A DNA stretch of 64,000 nt from UBA5336 sp039818165 (lineage in GTDB: Bacteria; Pseudomonadota; Alphaproteobacteria; Caulobacterales; Hyphomonadaceae), in contig JBCBUL010000001.1 in NCBI GenBank assembly GCA_039818165.1, positions 1 to 64,000 on the forward strand, given 5' to 3'. The position numbers and the translations under genes are program-made. The stretch's first letter is position 1. The number at the start of each line of letters is the position of its first letter. Shown in pieces: positions 8,355 to 16,476 of this stretch. The notes under the pieces are model-generated. The model was not told the DNA's origin. It ran no database searches and was given only the letters and a program-made list of their open reading frames with translations.

Positions 8355-11300
8355 GTGTCACGAACGAGCAAGCTCGAAGTAGAACCCAATGGTCGCGCAT
8401 TCACCCTGTTGCGCACCGCGTCCATTATTGCCCTGTCTGCAGCGGCTTTCGCCGGTGTAGCGGTTGCGCAGGATGCGCCGGAAACGGAGACAGAGGAAGA
8501 AGCGCGCCAGGATACGGTGATTGTCACCGGCATCCGCGGCTCCCTCGCCTCGTCCCAGGATATCAAACAGAACGCAGACGTATTCGTCGACGCCATCACC
8601 GCGTCCGATATCGGCGCCCTGCCCGACCGGTCCGTGTCGGAAGCGCTGCAACGTGTGCCGGGTGTTACGGTTGAGCGGTTTGCGGGTCCAAACGACCCTG
8701 ATCACTTCGCGGTTGAAGGGTCCGGCGTGATCATTCGCGGCCTTCCTTTTGTTCGTTCAGAGCTGAATGGGCGCGATGTATTCGCTGCCAACTCATCCGG
8801 TGTGCTCGGATTTGAGGACGTTTCGCCCGAGCTTCTCGGCTCGGTCCAGGTGTTCAAGAACCAGTCCTCTGACATGATCGAGGGCGGCATTGCAGGCTCC
8901 GTGAACCTGATCACGCGCAAGCCATTTGACAGCTCCGACCGCACCCTGGCTTTCTCCGTTGAGGCGACCTATTCGGACTTCATCAAGGAGACGACGCCGT
9001 CCTTCTCCGGACTGTGGTCCGACCAATGGGAAACGGACGCTGGCCGCTTCGGCCTGCTCGCCAGCTATGCGAAGTCCGAGTTGCGTTCGCGCGCAGATAC
9101 GCCCCAGCAGGCCGACTGGCGCGAAATTACTGCTGGCGGACAGACGGGTTTTGTTCCGGCGGGCGGCGGCATTCGCACCCAGGAATTTGATCGCGAGCGC
9201 GAGGCCATTTCCTTGGCTGGTCAGTGGGAAAGCCCGGACCGCAAACTCCTCGCGACCGCGGAGTTCCTGCACTCCGACGCTGACCTTGTCTGGAACGAAA
9301 ACGTTCTGGAATCGAGCATCGATGACAATCCAAACATCGAGTTGCTCGGCGACGATTTCGAGTTCGGCAGCGATGGCACGCTCGATCGCGGTATCATCAC
9401 GGAGAACACTGGATGGCGCGGCAATGACAACACCTTGCCGCTCAACGGTGTCCGCCAATTGGCGCTCGTGCGTGAGCGCGCCGAAAACGATAAAACGACC
9501 GACTATGGCTTCAATCTCAAGTGGACGCCAACGGATCGCTGGTCGCTGAATTTCGATGCCCAGTACATCGACTCAAGCACGGAAGTGTTTGACGCGACCG
9601 TGCATGGCGCCTTTTTCGCCAATGTGGGCTTCGACCAAGCCAATGACGGTGTGTCGGTGGCGTATTTCGTCCCCGAGGGCGAGGCGGAAAACTACTTCCA
9701 GGACCCGGCGGAATACTATTGGCGCTCCGCGATGGAGCATGCCCTGGACAGTGAAGCTGAGTCTCTCGCGTTCCGCGGCGATGCCGAGTACGATTTTGGC
9801 GATGATGGGTGGCTGCAGTCTGTCCGCTTCGGTGCGCGCTACTCTGACCGTGACTCCAATCTGAAGTACTCCACCTTCAACTGGGGCAACGTCTCTGAAA
9901 TCTGGACGGGTAGCGCGAATAACCTGCTCACACTGGAAGAGGCCAACACCCAGATCCCCGGTCTGTTCCAGCCGTTTGATTTCGACAATTATGCCCGTGG
10001 GGCGGCGCCTATTTCCGGCGTTCCCCTTTACACTGGTCCGCTCGCGACCGATCCAAACGGGTACTTCGACACGATTGAAGCGATCACGGCAGCCCAAGGG
10101 TCATTCAAACAGACGCTCCGGCAGCGCGACGGTGTGGTTAACGGTGGCTTGTTCCTTCCGGGAGAGATTATCGACATTGGACAAGAAACCACGGCGGTTT
10201 ACGCGCGAGGTGACTTTGCTTTTGACGACTTCTTGCAACCAGGTTTCGTTCTCGACGGAAACTTTGGACTGCGCTACGTGGAAACAGTCGTGTCGACGCT
10301 CGGTCAAACGGACATCAACACGTTCGAGGGCGTGCTCGGAGATCCAGACCCACTTGGAACATGCGCTACCGCACCGCCTGCAGGTCAAAGCCTGCCGGGC
10401 TTTTGTAGCCTTGGTGCGGGCCTCCAGGACGTCGTGACATTCCTTGGTACGGAGAATACAACACTGACAGAGAGCTTCGAGAACACCTATGATACGGTGT
10501 TGCCAAGTCTCAATCTCCGCCTTGATGTAGGCAGCGGAAGACAGTTCCGCTTCGCGGTATCCCAGTCTTTGATCCGACCTCAAGCATTTGATCTGCGTTC
10601 CAGTGGCCAGATTCTGGAAGCTCAGGGCGCTCCAGGTCAGTTCGGTGGCTTGGAAATCACAACCGGAAATCCGTTCCTAGACCCCATCACATCTACGAAC
10701 GTCGATCTTTCCTACGAGTGGTATTTCTCTGAAACGGGCTCATTCACGCTGTCTTACTTCTACAAAGATCTGGAAGATTTCTGGATCGGAAGTGCTGGCG
10801 AGCCAGGGCAGTCTGTGCGTGTGGGTGGCGATGCTGGCGTAGAGCAATTCACAAACAACGGAGTTACCCTCGACGTGTCTCGTCGTTCGATCGTGAATTC
10901 CGATGACAGTGCTTCGCTGAACGGTTTCGAAATCGGTTACCAGCAGTTTTACGACATGCTTCCAGAGCCCTTCGATGGCTTGGGTGCCCAGTTCAACTAC
11001 ACCTACATTGACGCTCAGGGGCTAGGCGATCTCGACGATACGACCCAGGGACGCTTCGCTCGGGACAACAACGCTTTCGAGCGTGTCTCTGAGCACCAGT
11101 ACAACCTTGTTGGTCTCTACGAAAAAGGTCCTTACCAAGCTCGTCTGGCGTGGAATTGGCGCGATGACTTCCTGCTCACCAAGCGTGATGTGATCTTCCC
11201 ATTCGCCTCGATCTTCCAAGAGGCGACGGGCCAACTGGATGCGTCTTTCTTCTACGACATCAACGATACGTTCAAAGTCGGTGTCCAGGGCGTCAACCTC

Positions 11301-11414
11301 CTGAATGACATCACCGAGACGACCCAGACCATTGATGACAACGGTCTGCGTGCGCCTCGCTCGTTCAACCAGAATGACCGTCGCTTCTCGCTCATTCTGA
11401 GAGGAAATTTCTAG
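8355..11414 (+). CDS. TonB-dependent outer-membrane receptor for a glucan or oligosaccharide
   Basis: This 1019-residue receptor imports a ligand across the outer membrane with energy from TonB-ExbBD. A signal peptide ends at GVAVAQDA. A TonB-box-like DTVIVTGIRGSL follows, then the plug domain (SDIGALPDRSVSEALQRVPG, IIRGLPFVRSELNGRD) and a long beta-barrel ending in aromatic RFSLILRGNF, the normal outer-membrane C-terminus. The size fits the large carbohydrate-type receptors of Caulobacterales and Xanthomonadales. The start is GTG at 8355, with GGGAGGA eight bases upstream; the longer frame to 8292 would run through the operator. Its position opposite GH9/GH3 and under the same operators implies a beta-glucan ligand, which is inference. 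Confidence 0.92.
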   Translation: MSRTSKLEVEPNGRAFTLLRTASIIALSAAAFAGVAVAQDAPETETEEEARQDTVIVTGIRGSLASSQDIKQNADVFVDAITASDIGALPDRSVSEALQRVPGVTVERFAGPNDPDHFAVEGSGVIIRGLPFVRSELNGRDVFAANSSGVLGFEDVSPELLGSVQVFKNQSSDMIEGGIAGSVNLITRKPFDSSDRTLAFSVEATYSDFIKETTPSFSGLWSDQWETDAGRFGLLASYAKSELRSRADTPQQADWREITAGGQTGFVPAGGGIRTQEFDREREAISLAGQWESPDRKLLATAEFLHSDADLVWNENVLESSIDDNPNIELLGDDFEFGSDGTLDRGIITENTGWRGNDNTLPLNGVRQLALVRERAENDKTTDYGFNLKWTPTDRWSLNFDAQYIDSSTEVFDATVHGAFFANVGFDQANDGVSVAYFVPEGEAENYFQDPAEYYWRSAMEHALDSEAESLAFRGDAEYDFGDDGWLQSVRFGARYSDRDSNLKYSTFNWGNVSEIWTGSANNLLTLEEANTQIPGLFQPFDFDNYARGAAPISGVPLYTGPLATDPNGYFDTIEAITAAQGSFKQTLRQRDGVVNGGLFLPGEIIDIGQETTAVYARGDFAFDDFLQPGFVLDGNFGLRYVETVVSTLGQTDINTFEGVLGDPDPLGTCATAPPAGQSLPGFCSLGAGLQDVVTFLGTENTTLTESFENTYDTVLPSLNLRLDVGSGRQFRFAVSQSLIRPQAFDLRSSGQILEAQGAPGQFGGLEITTGNPFLDPITSTNVDLSYEWYFSETGSFTLSYFYKDLEDFWIGSAGEPGQSVRVGGDAGVEQFTNNGVTLDVSRRSIVNSDDSASLNGFEIGYQQFYDMLPEPFDGLGAQFNYTYIDAQGLGDLDDTTQGRFARDNNAFERVSEHQYNLVGLYEKGPYQARLAWNWRDDFLLTKRDVIFPFASIFQEATGQLDASFFYDINDTFKVGVQGVNLLNDITETTQTIDDNGLRAPRSFNQNDRRFSLILRGNF

Positions 11415-11472
11415 GCCGCTTCCTCGGCCCTGAAAGCTGCGTGACTCTCCTCCAGGTCAGCACGCATTGAGT

Positions 11473-11511
11473 CCGGACAGTTCCCCAACTCTGTCCGGCC
11501 TCTTCTTTTCT
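11473..11511 (+). terminator. Rho-independent terminator after the TonB receptor
   Basis: The stem CCGGACAG / CTGTCCGG encloses a ten-base loop and is followed by CCTCTTCTTTTC, a moderately T-rich tail. It should end or attenuate the receptor transcript before the gluconolactonase gene, which therefore needs read-through or its own promoter. Confidence 0.7.
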
Positions 11512-11566
11512 GCATTCATGGAGGTAGGCACGGCGACGCGCCTCTGCGCGCTGTCCTTCTAATGAG

Positions 11567-12586
11567 ATGATAAATCGCCGAACACTCCTTCTCAGTGGCA
11601 TGGCCGCCGGCGGACTTGCAGGGTGCCAGTCATTTTCAGTGCCAGATGCTGTCCCTGGCCACCTCGAAGTCCGTTCGCCAGACTTTTACAATGTGATCGC
11701 ACCGACAGCGGAACTCGAGACCCTGTCCGTCGGCTACCGCTGGAGCGAAGGCCCCACCTGGGACTGCGCGCGCGGTGCGCTCTACTTTACCGACGTTCCT
11801 GAAAACACAGCCTATCGATGGCGCCCCGGTGCGGGTGTCGATGTCTTTCTGCAACCATCCGGGGCTTCGGCAACGGAGGGCTTCCGTGAGCCAGGCGCAA
11901 ACGGTCTCTGGTTCGCTCGCGACGGTCACTTGCTCATCTGCAACCATGGCTTGCGCCGGGTTGAGCGGATGAACCTTGAGACCGGCGAGCGGATAGCCCT
12001 TGCAGAGACGTTTGAAGGCCATCGTTTCAACAGCCCCAATGATGTCGTCGAAGCGCGCGACGGCACGCTTTACTTCACCGACCCGCCCTATGGGCTCGAA
12101 GGGCTCGATGCATCGCCGATGAAAGAAATGGCGGAAAACGGTGTCTACCGGCTGACGCCCAGCGGGCAGATCTCGCGCCTGGTCTCGGACATGACCTTCC
12201 CAAACGGCGTTGCGCTATCTCCAGACGAGACCCGGCTTTATGTTAGCCAGTCGGACCCCAGCGCGCCCATCATTCGGGCACTCGATCTCTCCCCTCAGGG
12301 CGAGGTTCAGGGTGATGCGACCTTCTTCAATGGAATGGCGCTCCTGTCGGAAGGGTTGCCCGGATTGCCCGATGGCATGGCGGTCTCGGCGCAAGGACAT
12401 ATTCTTGCGACCGGCCCTGGCGGAGTTCTGGTGCTTTCGCCGGAGGGCGACCTCCTGGGACGTATTCTCACAGGGCGGGCGACCGCGAACTGCGCATTTG
12501 GCGAGGATGGAAGCGTTCTGTTCATCACAGCCGGTGACCGTCTCATGAAACTTCAGACTCGGGTGTCTGGCGTCCAGTGGAGCTGA
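11567..12586 (+). CDS. SMP-30/gluconolactonase family lipoprotein
   Basis: The 339-residue protein belongs to the SMP-30/gluconolactonase/LRE family of six-bladed propeller lactonases that hydrolyse sugar lactones such as glucono-1,5-lactone. Family hallmarks are the metal-binding EGPTWD near residue 62, FNSPNDVVEARDGTLYFTDP in the middle and DGMAV late. The N-terminus NRRTLLLSGMAAGGLAGC has a twin arginine and a lipobox Cys, so it should be a lipoprotein working outside the cytoplasm. Its last bases overlap the GntP-type permease gene by ten, implying coupled translation and a route from periplasmic lactone to imported gluconate. The ribosome site is weak. A lactonase for another sugar acid is possible. 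Confidence 0.8.
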   Translation: MINRRTLLLSGMAAGGLAGCQSFSVPDAVPGHLEVRSPDFYNVIAPTAELETLSVGYRWSEGPTWDCARGALYFTDVPENTAYRWRPGAGVDVFLQPSGASATEGFREPGANGLWFARDGHLLICNHGLRRVERMNLETGERIALAETFEGHRFNSPNDVVEARDGTLYFTDPPYGLEGLDASPMKEMAENGVYRLTPSGQISRLVSDMTFPNGVALSPDETRLYVSQSDPSAPIIRALDLSPQGEVQGDATFFNGMALLSEGLPGLPDGMAVSAQGHILATGPGGVLVLSPEGDLLGRILTGRATANCAFGEDGSVLFITAGDRLMKLQTRVSGVQWS

Positions 12587-13926
12587 TCGCAGAACACCGG
12601 GCCGTCCTGGCCACGCTCGCAGCAGTTGCTGCACTCCTTGTGCTGATCATCAGAGTGCGAATGAATGCATTCATAGCGCTCATGCTGATCGCGATCCTGT
12701 CTGCCCTCGCGGCTGGTATGGCGCCGGACGTGGCTTTCGAGACACTCACACGCGGCATGGGAGGCACGCTCGGCTTCATCGCACCAGTGATTGGTCTTGG
12801 GGCGGTGTTTGGCGCGATCCTGCAAGCCAGCGGCGGTGTCGAAGCACTCGCCCGCGGGGTCGGCAATGCCGGATCTCCCCTTCGGCAAAGCTGGATCATG
12901 GGCGGTCTAGGGCTCGTGGCGGCGACACCGGTATTCTTCGATGTGGCGTTGCTTATCCTGATACCGTTTGTGCTTGGGCTGGCCCACAAGACCGGGCGGT
13001 CTCCGCTCCTTTTTGGTTTGCCATTGTCTGCAGGTCTGGCTGCCGGGCACGCCTTTGTGCCCCCAACGCCGGGGCCCATCGCGATCGCCGAACTGATTGG
13101 CGCCGATCTGGGATGGGTGATCGTTTTCGGCGCCGTTGTGGGCCTTGTGAGCGTGGCCATTGCTGGGCCTATTTATGCCGCCGTTCTTGAGCGATCCGGG
13201 ACGCTGCCGTCGGGCGCGCTAGCGGCGCCTTCGGACGAAAAACAGCCCCTCGTCCCGCGTGTTTCTCTGCCTGTTGCATTGGGCCTGATCAGCTTGCCGC
13301 TGATCCTGATCTTGTCAGGCACGGTTGCGGGGGCCCTGCTGGAGTCGGGTGCATTGCGCTACGCCCTGACCGTTATAGGTCATCCTTTCAGCGCGCTCCT
13401 GATCGCAAGCGGAGCAACATGGTGGGCGCTTCGCCCGGATACCGAGGAAAACAAGCGTGTCTTCAATGAAGCCCTGACGCGCGCCTTTGAGCCCACAGGG
13501 GCTGTCATCCTGGTGACGGGGGCAGGCGGCGCCTTCAAACAAGTTCTGGTCGATACCGGCGCCGGGGCCGATGTCGCAAATGCGGTGCTCGGGCTTGGGC
13601 TGACTCCCGTCTTGGCAGGCTTCGTACTGGCGCTTGTTGTTCGCGTCGCCCAGGGCAGTGCGACGGTCGCAATGATCACCGCGGCAGGGCTCGCAGCACC
13701 CATCGTCGCCATGGCCGACCTCAGCGCGCCGCAACTCGGAATCCTCACCATTTCGATCGCAGCCGGCGCCACGGGCTTTTCCCACGTCAACGATTCCGGC
13801 TTCTGGCTGATAAATCGCTTGTTCGGCCTCACCCCGGGCGAAACGCTGCGCACATGGACAGTTTCGACCGGCATCATCGCTCTTGTCGGGCTTGCAATAT
13901 GTTGCGCGCTGTTCCCGTTCTTCTAG
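12577..13926 (+). CDS. GntP-family gluconate permease
   Basis: A 449-residue inner-membrane protein with about 12-14 hydrophobic segments, it matches the gluconate:proton symporter family. Seen motifs include the early GFIAPVIGLGAVFGAILQASGG, ATPVFFDVALLIL, the conserved HAFVPPTPGPIAIAELIGAD, and late segments QGSATVAMITAAG and FSHVNDSGFWL. It imports gluconate or a related sugar acid. The GTG start lies inside the end of the gluconolactonase gene, so translation is coupled. With that lactonase and the gluconokinase at 3194 it completes lactone hydrolysis, uptake and phosphorylation. Confidence 0.88.
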   Translation: MELIAEHRAVLATLAAVAALLVLIIRVRMNAFIALMLIAILSALAAGMAPDVAFETLTRGMGGTLGFIAPVIGLGAVFGAILQASGGVEALARGVGNAGSPLRQSWIMGGLGLVAATPVFFDVALLILIPFVLGLAHKTGRSPLLFGLPLSAGLAAGHAFVPPTPGPIAIAELIGADLGWVIVFGAVVGLVSVAIAGPIYAAVLERSGTLPSGALAAPSDEKQPLVPRVSLPVALGLISLPLILILSGTVAGALLESGALRYALTVIGHPFSALLIASGATWWALRPDTEENKRVFNEALTRAFEPTGAVILVTGAGGAFKQVLVDTGAGADVANAVLGLGLTPVLAGFVLALVVRVAQGSATVAMITAAGLAAPIVAMADLSAPQLGILTISIAAGATGFSHVNDSGFWLINRLFGLTPGETLRTWTVSTGIIALVGLAICCALFPFF

Positions 13927-13935
13927 GCTGGCGCA

Positions 13936-15333
13936 ATGGATTCGCGGGCGCAGCCAACTCCAATGGGCAAACTCAAGAAGCTCGCCGGCTATGGGGTCGG
14001 CGACTTTGGCCTGAACATATACTGGCACACCATCTCAATATGGCTCGTTTATTGGTATACGAACATTGTTGGGATACCGCCGGAGACGGCAGGCATCCTC
14101 TGGTTGATTGGCACGCTTTGGGATGCCGTTTCAGATCCAATCGTGGCTGGGGCATCGGAGCGGGTGAAGACCCGGTTCGGCACCTATAGGCCATTCCTGC
14201 TCTATGCCGGTTTCGGCCTCGGCCTGGCCTTCGCGCTCTTGTTTTGGGTGCCGCCCGTTGAAGGGACGGGCCTGTTGGTCAGTCTCGTCGGCATCGCCAT
14301 ACTCTTCCGCACCTCTTATACGCTGGTGGCGATCCCCTACGCAGCCATGTCCGCGCGTTTGACCTATGACAGCGTTGAGCGCACCGAGCTTTCCGGCGTC
14401 AGGATGCTCTTCGCATTCTCGGGCCTTCTGGTTGTTTCCCTCTTGCTTCCGCCGCTTGTGCGGTGGTTCAGCGGCGGGCCTGTCTACACCAATAACGGCT
14501 TCCAAGCCGTCATCATCGTAGGAGCGTGCGTCGCGACCACCGCCATTTTGCTCTGTTTCCTGTTTACGCGCGAACTTCCCGTTCCCGACAGTGCGGCCAC
14601 TGCGAATAAGCCAGTCCGGGTCAGCCTTTTGCGGCGTTTTCGGGAAAACTGGGCTCTGTCCGTCCTGTTGGTGATCATCTTTCTGCAATCGGGGGCCAAT
14701 GCATCCCTGATGATTTCGATGGTCTACTTCATTGATGCGAATGGGGGGCTATTTGCCGACAAGGAAGTGGTCATGACAGCGTTTGCGGTGGCCACGATGG
14801 TCGGTGTCATGTTCTGGACCCTTTTCATCCGGCGCACGGGCAAAAAACTCTCCTGGTGCATTGCGTCCGTTTGTATCGCCACAAGTGGGCTGCACATGCT
14901 GTTTTTCGGCCCCGCCATTTTCATGGGTGTGCCTCTTCAGGTTGTGTTTTTCGGCTTTTTTCTGGGGGCGTTCGCTGTTCTGCTCTGGTCGTTCATCCCG
15001 GATACTGTCGAATATGGGCAATACAAGTCGGGTCAGAGATCAGAGGGCCTTGTTTTTGGGTCTGTTTTGGTCGTTCAGAAGATATCCGGCGGCGTCATGG
15101 GGGTTCTTGTCACCCAGGTGCTTTCGAGAATTGGATATGACCCCAGTCAAGTCGAACAGGGGGCCGAAGTCGGGCGCAGCCTCATTGTTTTTATGGCGAT
15201 TTCACCCTCGGCTTTACTCGCCTTATCGATTATCCCGGTTTGTATTTTCCCACTGAACAGGCATATTCACTTTGACATTGTTGTCAGGCTTTCTGGCGGC
15301 GAAGACCGGACCGCGAAAGAGGATCCCGCATAA
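13936..15333 (+). CDS. GPH-family glycoside:cation symporter (MFS superfamily)
   Basis: The 465-residue protein has about 12 membrane helices and the features of the glycoside-pentoside-hexuronide:cation symporters (MelB-like). Near residues 10-70 it shows GYGVGDFGLNIYWH, an LWDAVSDPIVAGASERVKTRFGTYRP segment containing the conserved D-x-x-x-D and the loop RxxxRFGxxRP, and later YGQYKSGQRSEGLVFG. It probably imports a disaccharide or oligosaccharide such as a beta-glucoside. The gene follows the GntP-type permease closely, and its stop overlaps the lacI-type start by one base, so transporter and regulator are co-translated. A candidate operator for that regulator lies inside its 3-prime end. 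Confidence 0.85.
   Translation: MDSRAQPTPMGKLKKLAGYGVGDFGLNIYWHTISIWLVYWYTNIVGIPPETAGILWLIGTLWDAVSDPIVAGASERVKTRFGTYRPFLLYAGFGLGLAFALLFWVPPVEGTGLLVSLVGIAILFRTSYTLVAIPYAAMSARLTYDSVERTELSGVRMLFAFSGLLVVSLLLPPLVRWFSGGPVYTNNGFQAVIIVGACVATTAILLCFLFTRELPVPDSAATANKPVRVSLLRRFRENWALSVLLVIIFLQSGANASLMISMVYFIDANGGLFADKEVVMTAFAVATMVGVMFWTLFIRRTGKKLSWCIASVCIATSGLHMLFFGPAIFMGVPLQVVFFGFFLGAFAVLLWSFIPDTVEYGQYKSGQRSEGLVFGSVLVVQKISGGVMGVLVTQVLSRIGYDPSQVEQGAEVGRSLIVFMAISPSALLALSIIPVCIFPLNRHIHFDIVVRLSGGEDRTAKEDPA
15273..15286 (+). promoter_or_regulatory. Candidate autoregulatory operator before the lacI-type gene
   Basis: TGACATTGTTGTCA lies inside the end of the GPH transporter gene, 47 bases before the regulator start. 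It has the outer half-sites of an ideal TGACAACGTTGTCA operator and differs only at two central positions. It could allow feedback control of an internal promoter. The evidence is weaker than for the other copies because the site is in coding sequence. Confidence 0.4.
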
Positions 15334-16394
15334 TGGCAAAAATGATCGACGTTGCTCGTCATGCGGGTGTTTCTCTCAAGACCGTCTCGCGGGTTTTGAA
15401 CAACGAACCACACGTCCAGGACACACTTCGGGAGAAAGTCCGCGCTTCGGTCGAGGAACTGGGATATGTGCCAAGCGCATCGGCCCGCAGTTTGAGGTCC
15501 CGCCGCTCTTACTGCATCAATCTGATCAGTCATTCCCTGCACTCAACCTTTGTGCATGCAATCCAGTTTGGGGCGCTGCAAGCCTGCCAGGAGGCTGGGT
15601 ATCGTATGATGGTGTCTATGCTGGACCCGAAGGCGGCGCAGGACCCGGAGTTTCTCGAAAACTGGTGTGAGGCGCTGGTAAAGGCCGGCAAGCCAGACGG
15701 TGTCATTCTCGTTCCGCCGATGTCAGATGATCCTGCGATCAACGCCGCGTTCCTGAGGCACGACATCGCGATTGCCCGGATTGGGCCGAACGATATCGAC
15801 GACGACAATACGTCGATCATAATCGACGACCGCGAAGCCGCGCGCGAGATGACCACCCATTTGATCAATACCGGCCATACGCGCATCGGGTTTGTGCTGG
15901 GCAAACCAGACCAGGGAGCCACCCCGGCGCGCTACAAGGGCTATTGCGAGGCCCTTGAGGCTGCGGGCATTGAACTCGATGAGACGCTTGTGAAGCCGGG
16001 CATGTTTGACTTTGAGTCCGGTCTTGAAGCGGGTGATGCCTATCTCACGATGCCAGAGCCGCCGACCGCTGTGTTTGCGGCCAATGACGACATGGCCGCA
16101 GGCGTCCTTGTTGCCGCCCACCGCATGGGAGTTCAGGTGCCGGACCATATCTCAATCGTTGGCTTCGATGATTCCGAAATCGCTGAAAAAATGTGGCCTG
16201 CGCTTACGACTGTCCGCCAGCCGCTCCAGGCGCTTGGCGCGCAGGCGATCCGTGTGCTGACGCAGTCGGCCGCGGGCAGTCGGTCAAAACTGGACCCGGC
16301 AGGAACCTGTCTGCCGTACGAAATTGTGCTACGCCAATCGTCCAGTCAGGCGCCGAACGTGGCAGGCCTCTGGCGCGGCGTTCAGGCCGTTTGA
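15333..16394 (+). CDS. LacI-family transcriptional regulator, probable master regulator of the locus
   Basis: The 353-residue protein has the LacI/GalR layout. Residues 1-50 hold the helix-turn-helix (MIDVARHAGVSLKTVSRVLN), and ELGYVPSASARSLRSRRS contains the hinge helix that reaches the operator minor groove. Residues 60-340 are a periplasmic-binding-protein-like sensor domain with the familiar TVFAANDDMAAGV-like and ISIVGFDD segments. Such regulators are usually released from DNA by a sugar. It sits between the transporters and the halogenase operon, and near-palindromic sites with central CG stand before four transcription units here, so I infer it controls them. The effector, probably glucose, a glucoside or gluconate, is unknown. 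Confidence 0.92.
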   Translation: MAKMIDVARHAGVSLKTVSRVLNNEPHVQDTLREKVRASVEELGYVPSASARSLRSRRSYCINLISHSLHSTFVHAIQFGALQACQEAGYRMMVSMLDPKAAQDPEFLENWCEALVKAGKPDGVILVPPMSDDPAINAAFLRHDIAIARIGPNDIDDDNTSIIIDDREAAREMTTHLINTGHTRIGFVLGKPDQGATPARYKGYCEALEAAGIELDETLVKPGMFDFESGLEAGDAYLTMPEPPTAVFAANDDMAAGVLVAAHRMGVQVPDHISIVGFDDSEIAEKMWPALTTVRQPLQALGAQAIRVLTQSAAGSRSKLDPAGTCLPYEIVLRQSSSQAPNVAGLWRGVQAV

Positions 16395-16405
16395 CAACGT
16401 AAGCC
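16392..16405 (+). promoter_or_regulatory. Candidate LacI-family operator before the halogenase operon
   Basis: TGACAACGTAAGCC, preceded by T, is the fourth copy of the TTGACAACGTWA core. It begins within the last codons of the lacI-type gene and lies about 72 bases before the first halogenase start. TTGACA at 16391, followed after 17 bases by CTTGAT, is a plausible promoter that the repressor would cover. This copy ties the halogenases to the carbohydrate genes. Confidence 0.62.
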
Positions 16406-16476
16406 AGTAGAGTCTTGATGCTGCGATAGAGAAACATGATCCGGGGAGGATCAGCGGCTCTGCCGCTTGATAAACA

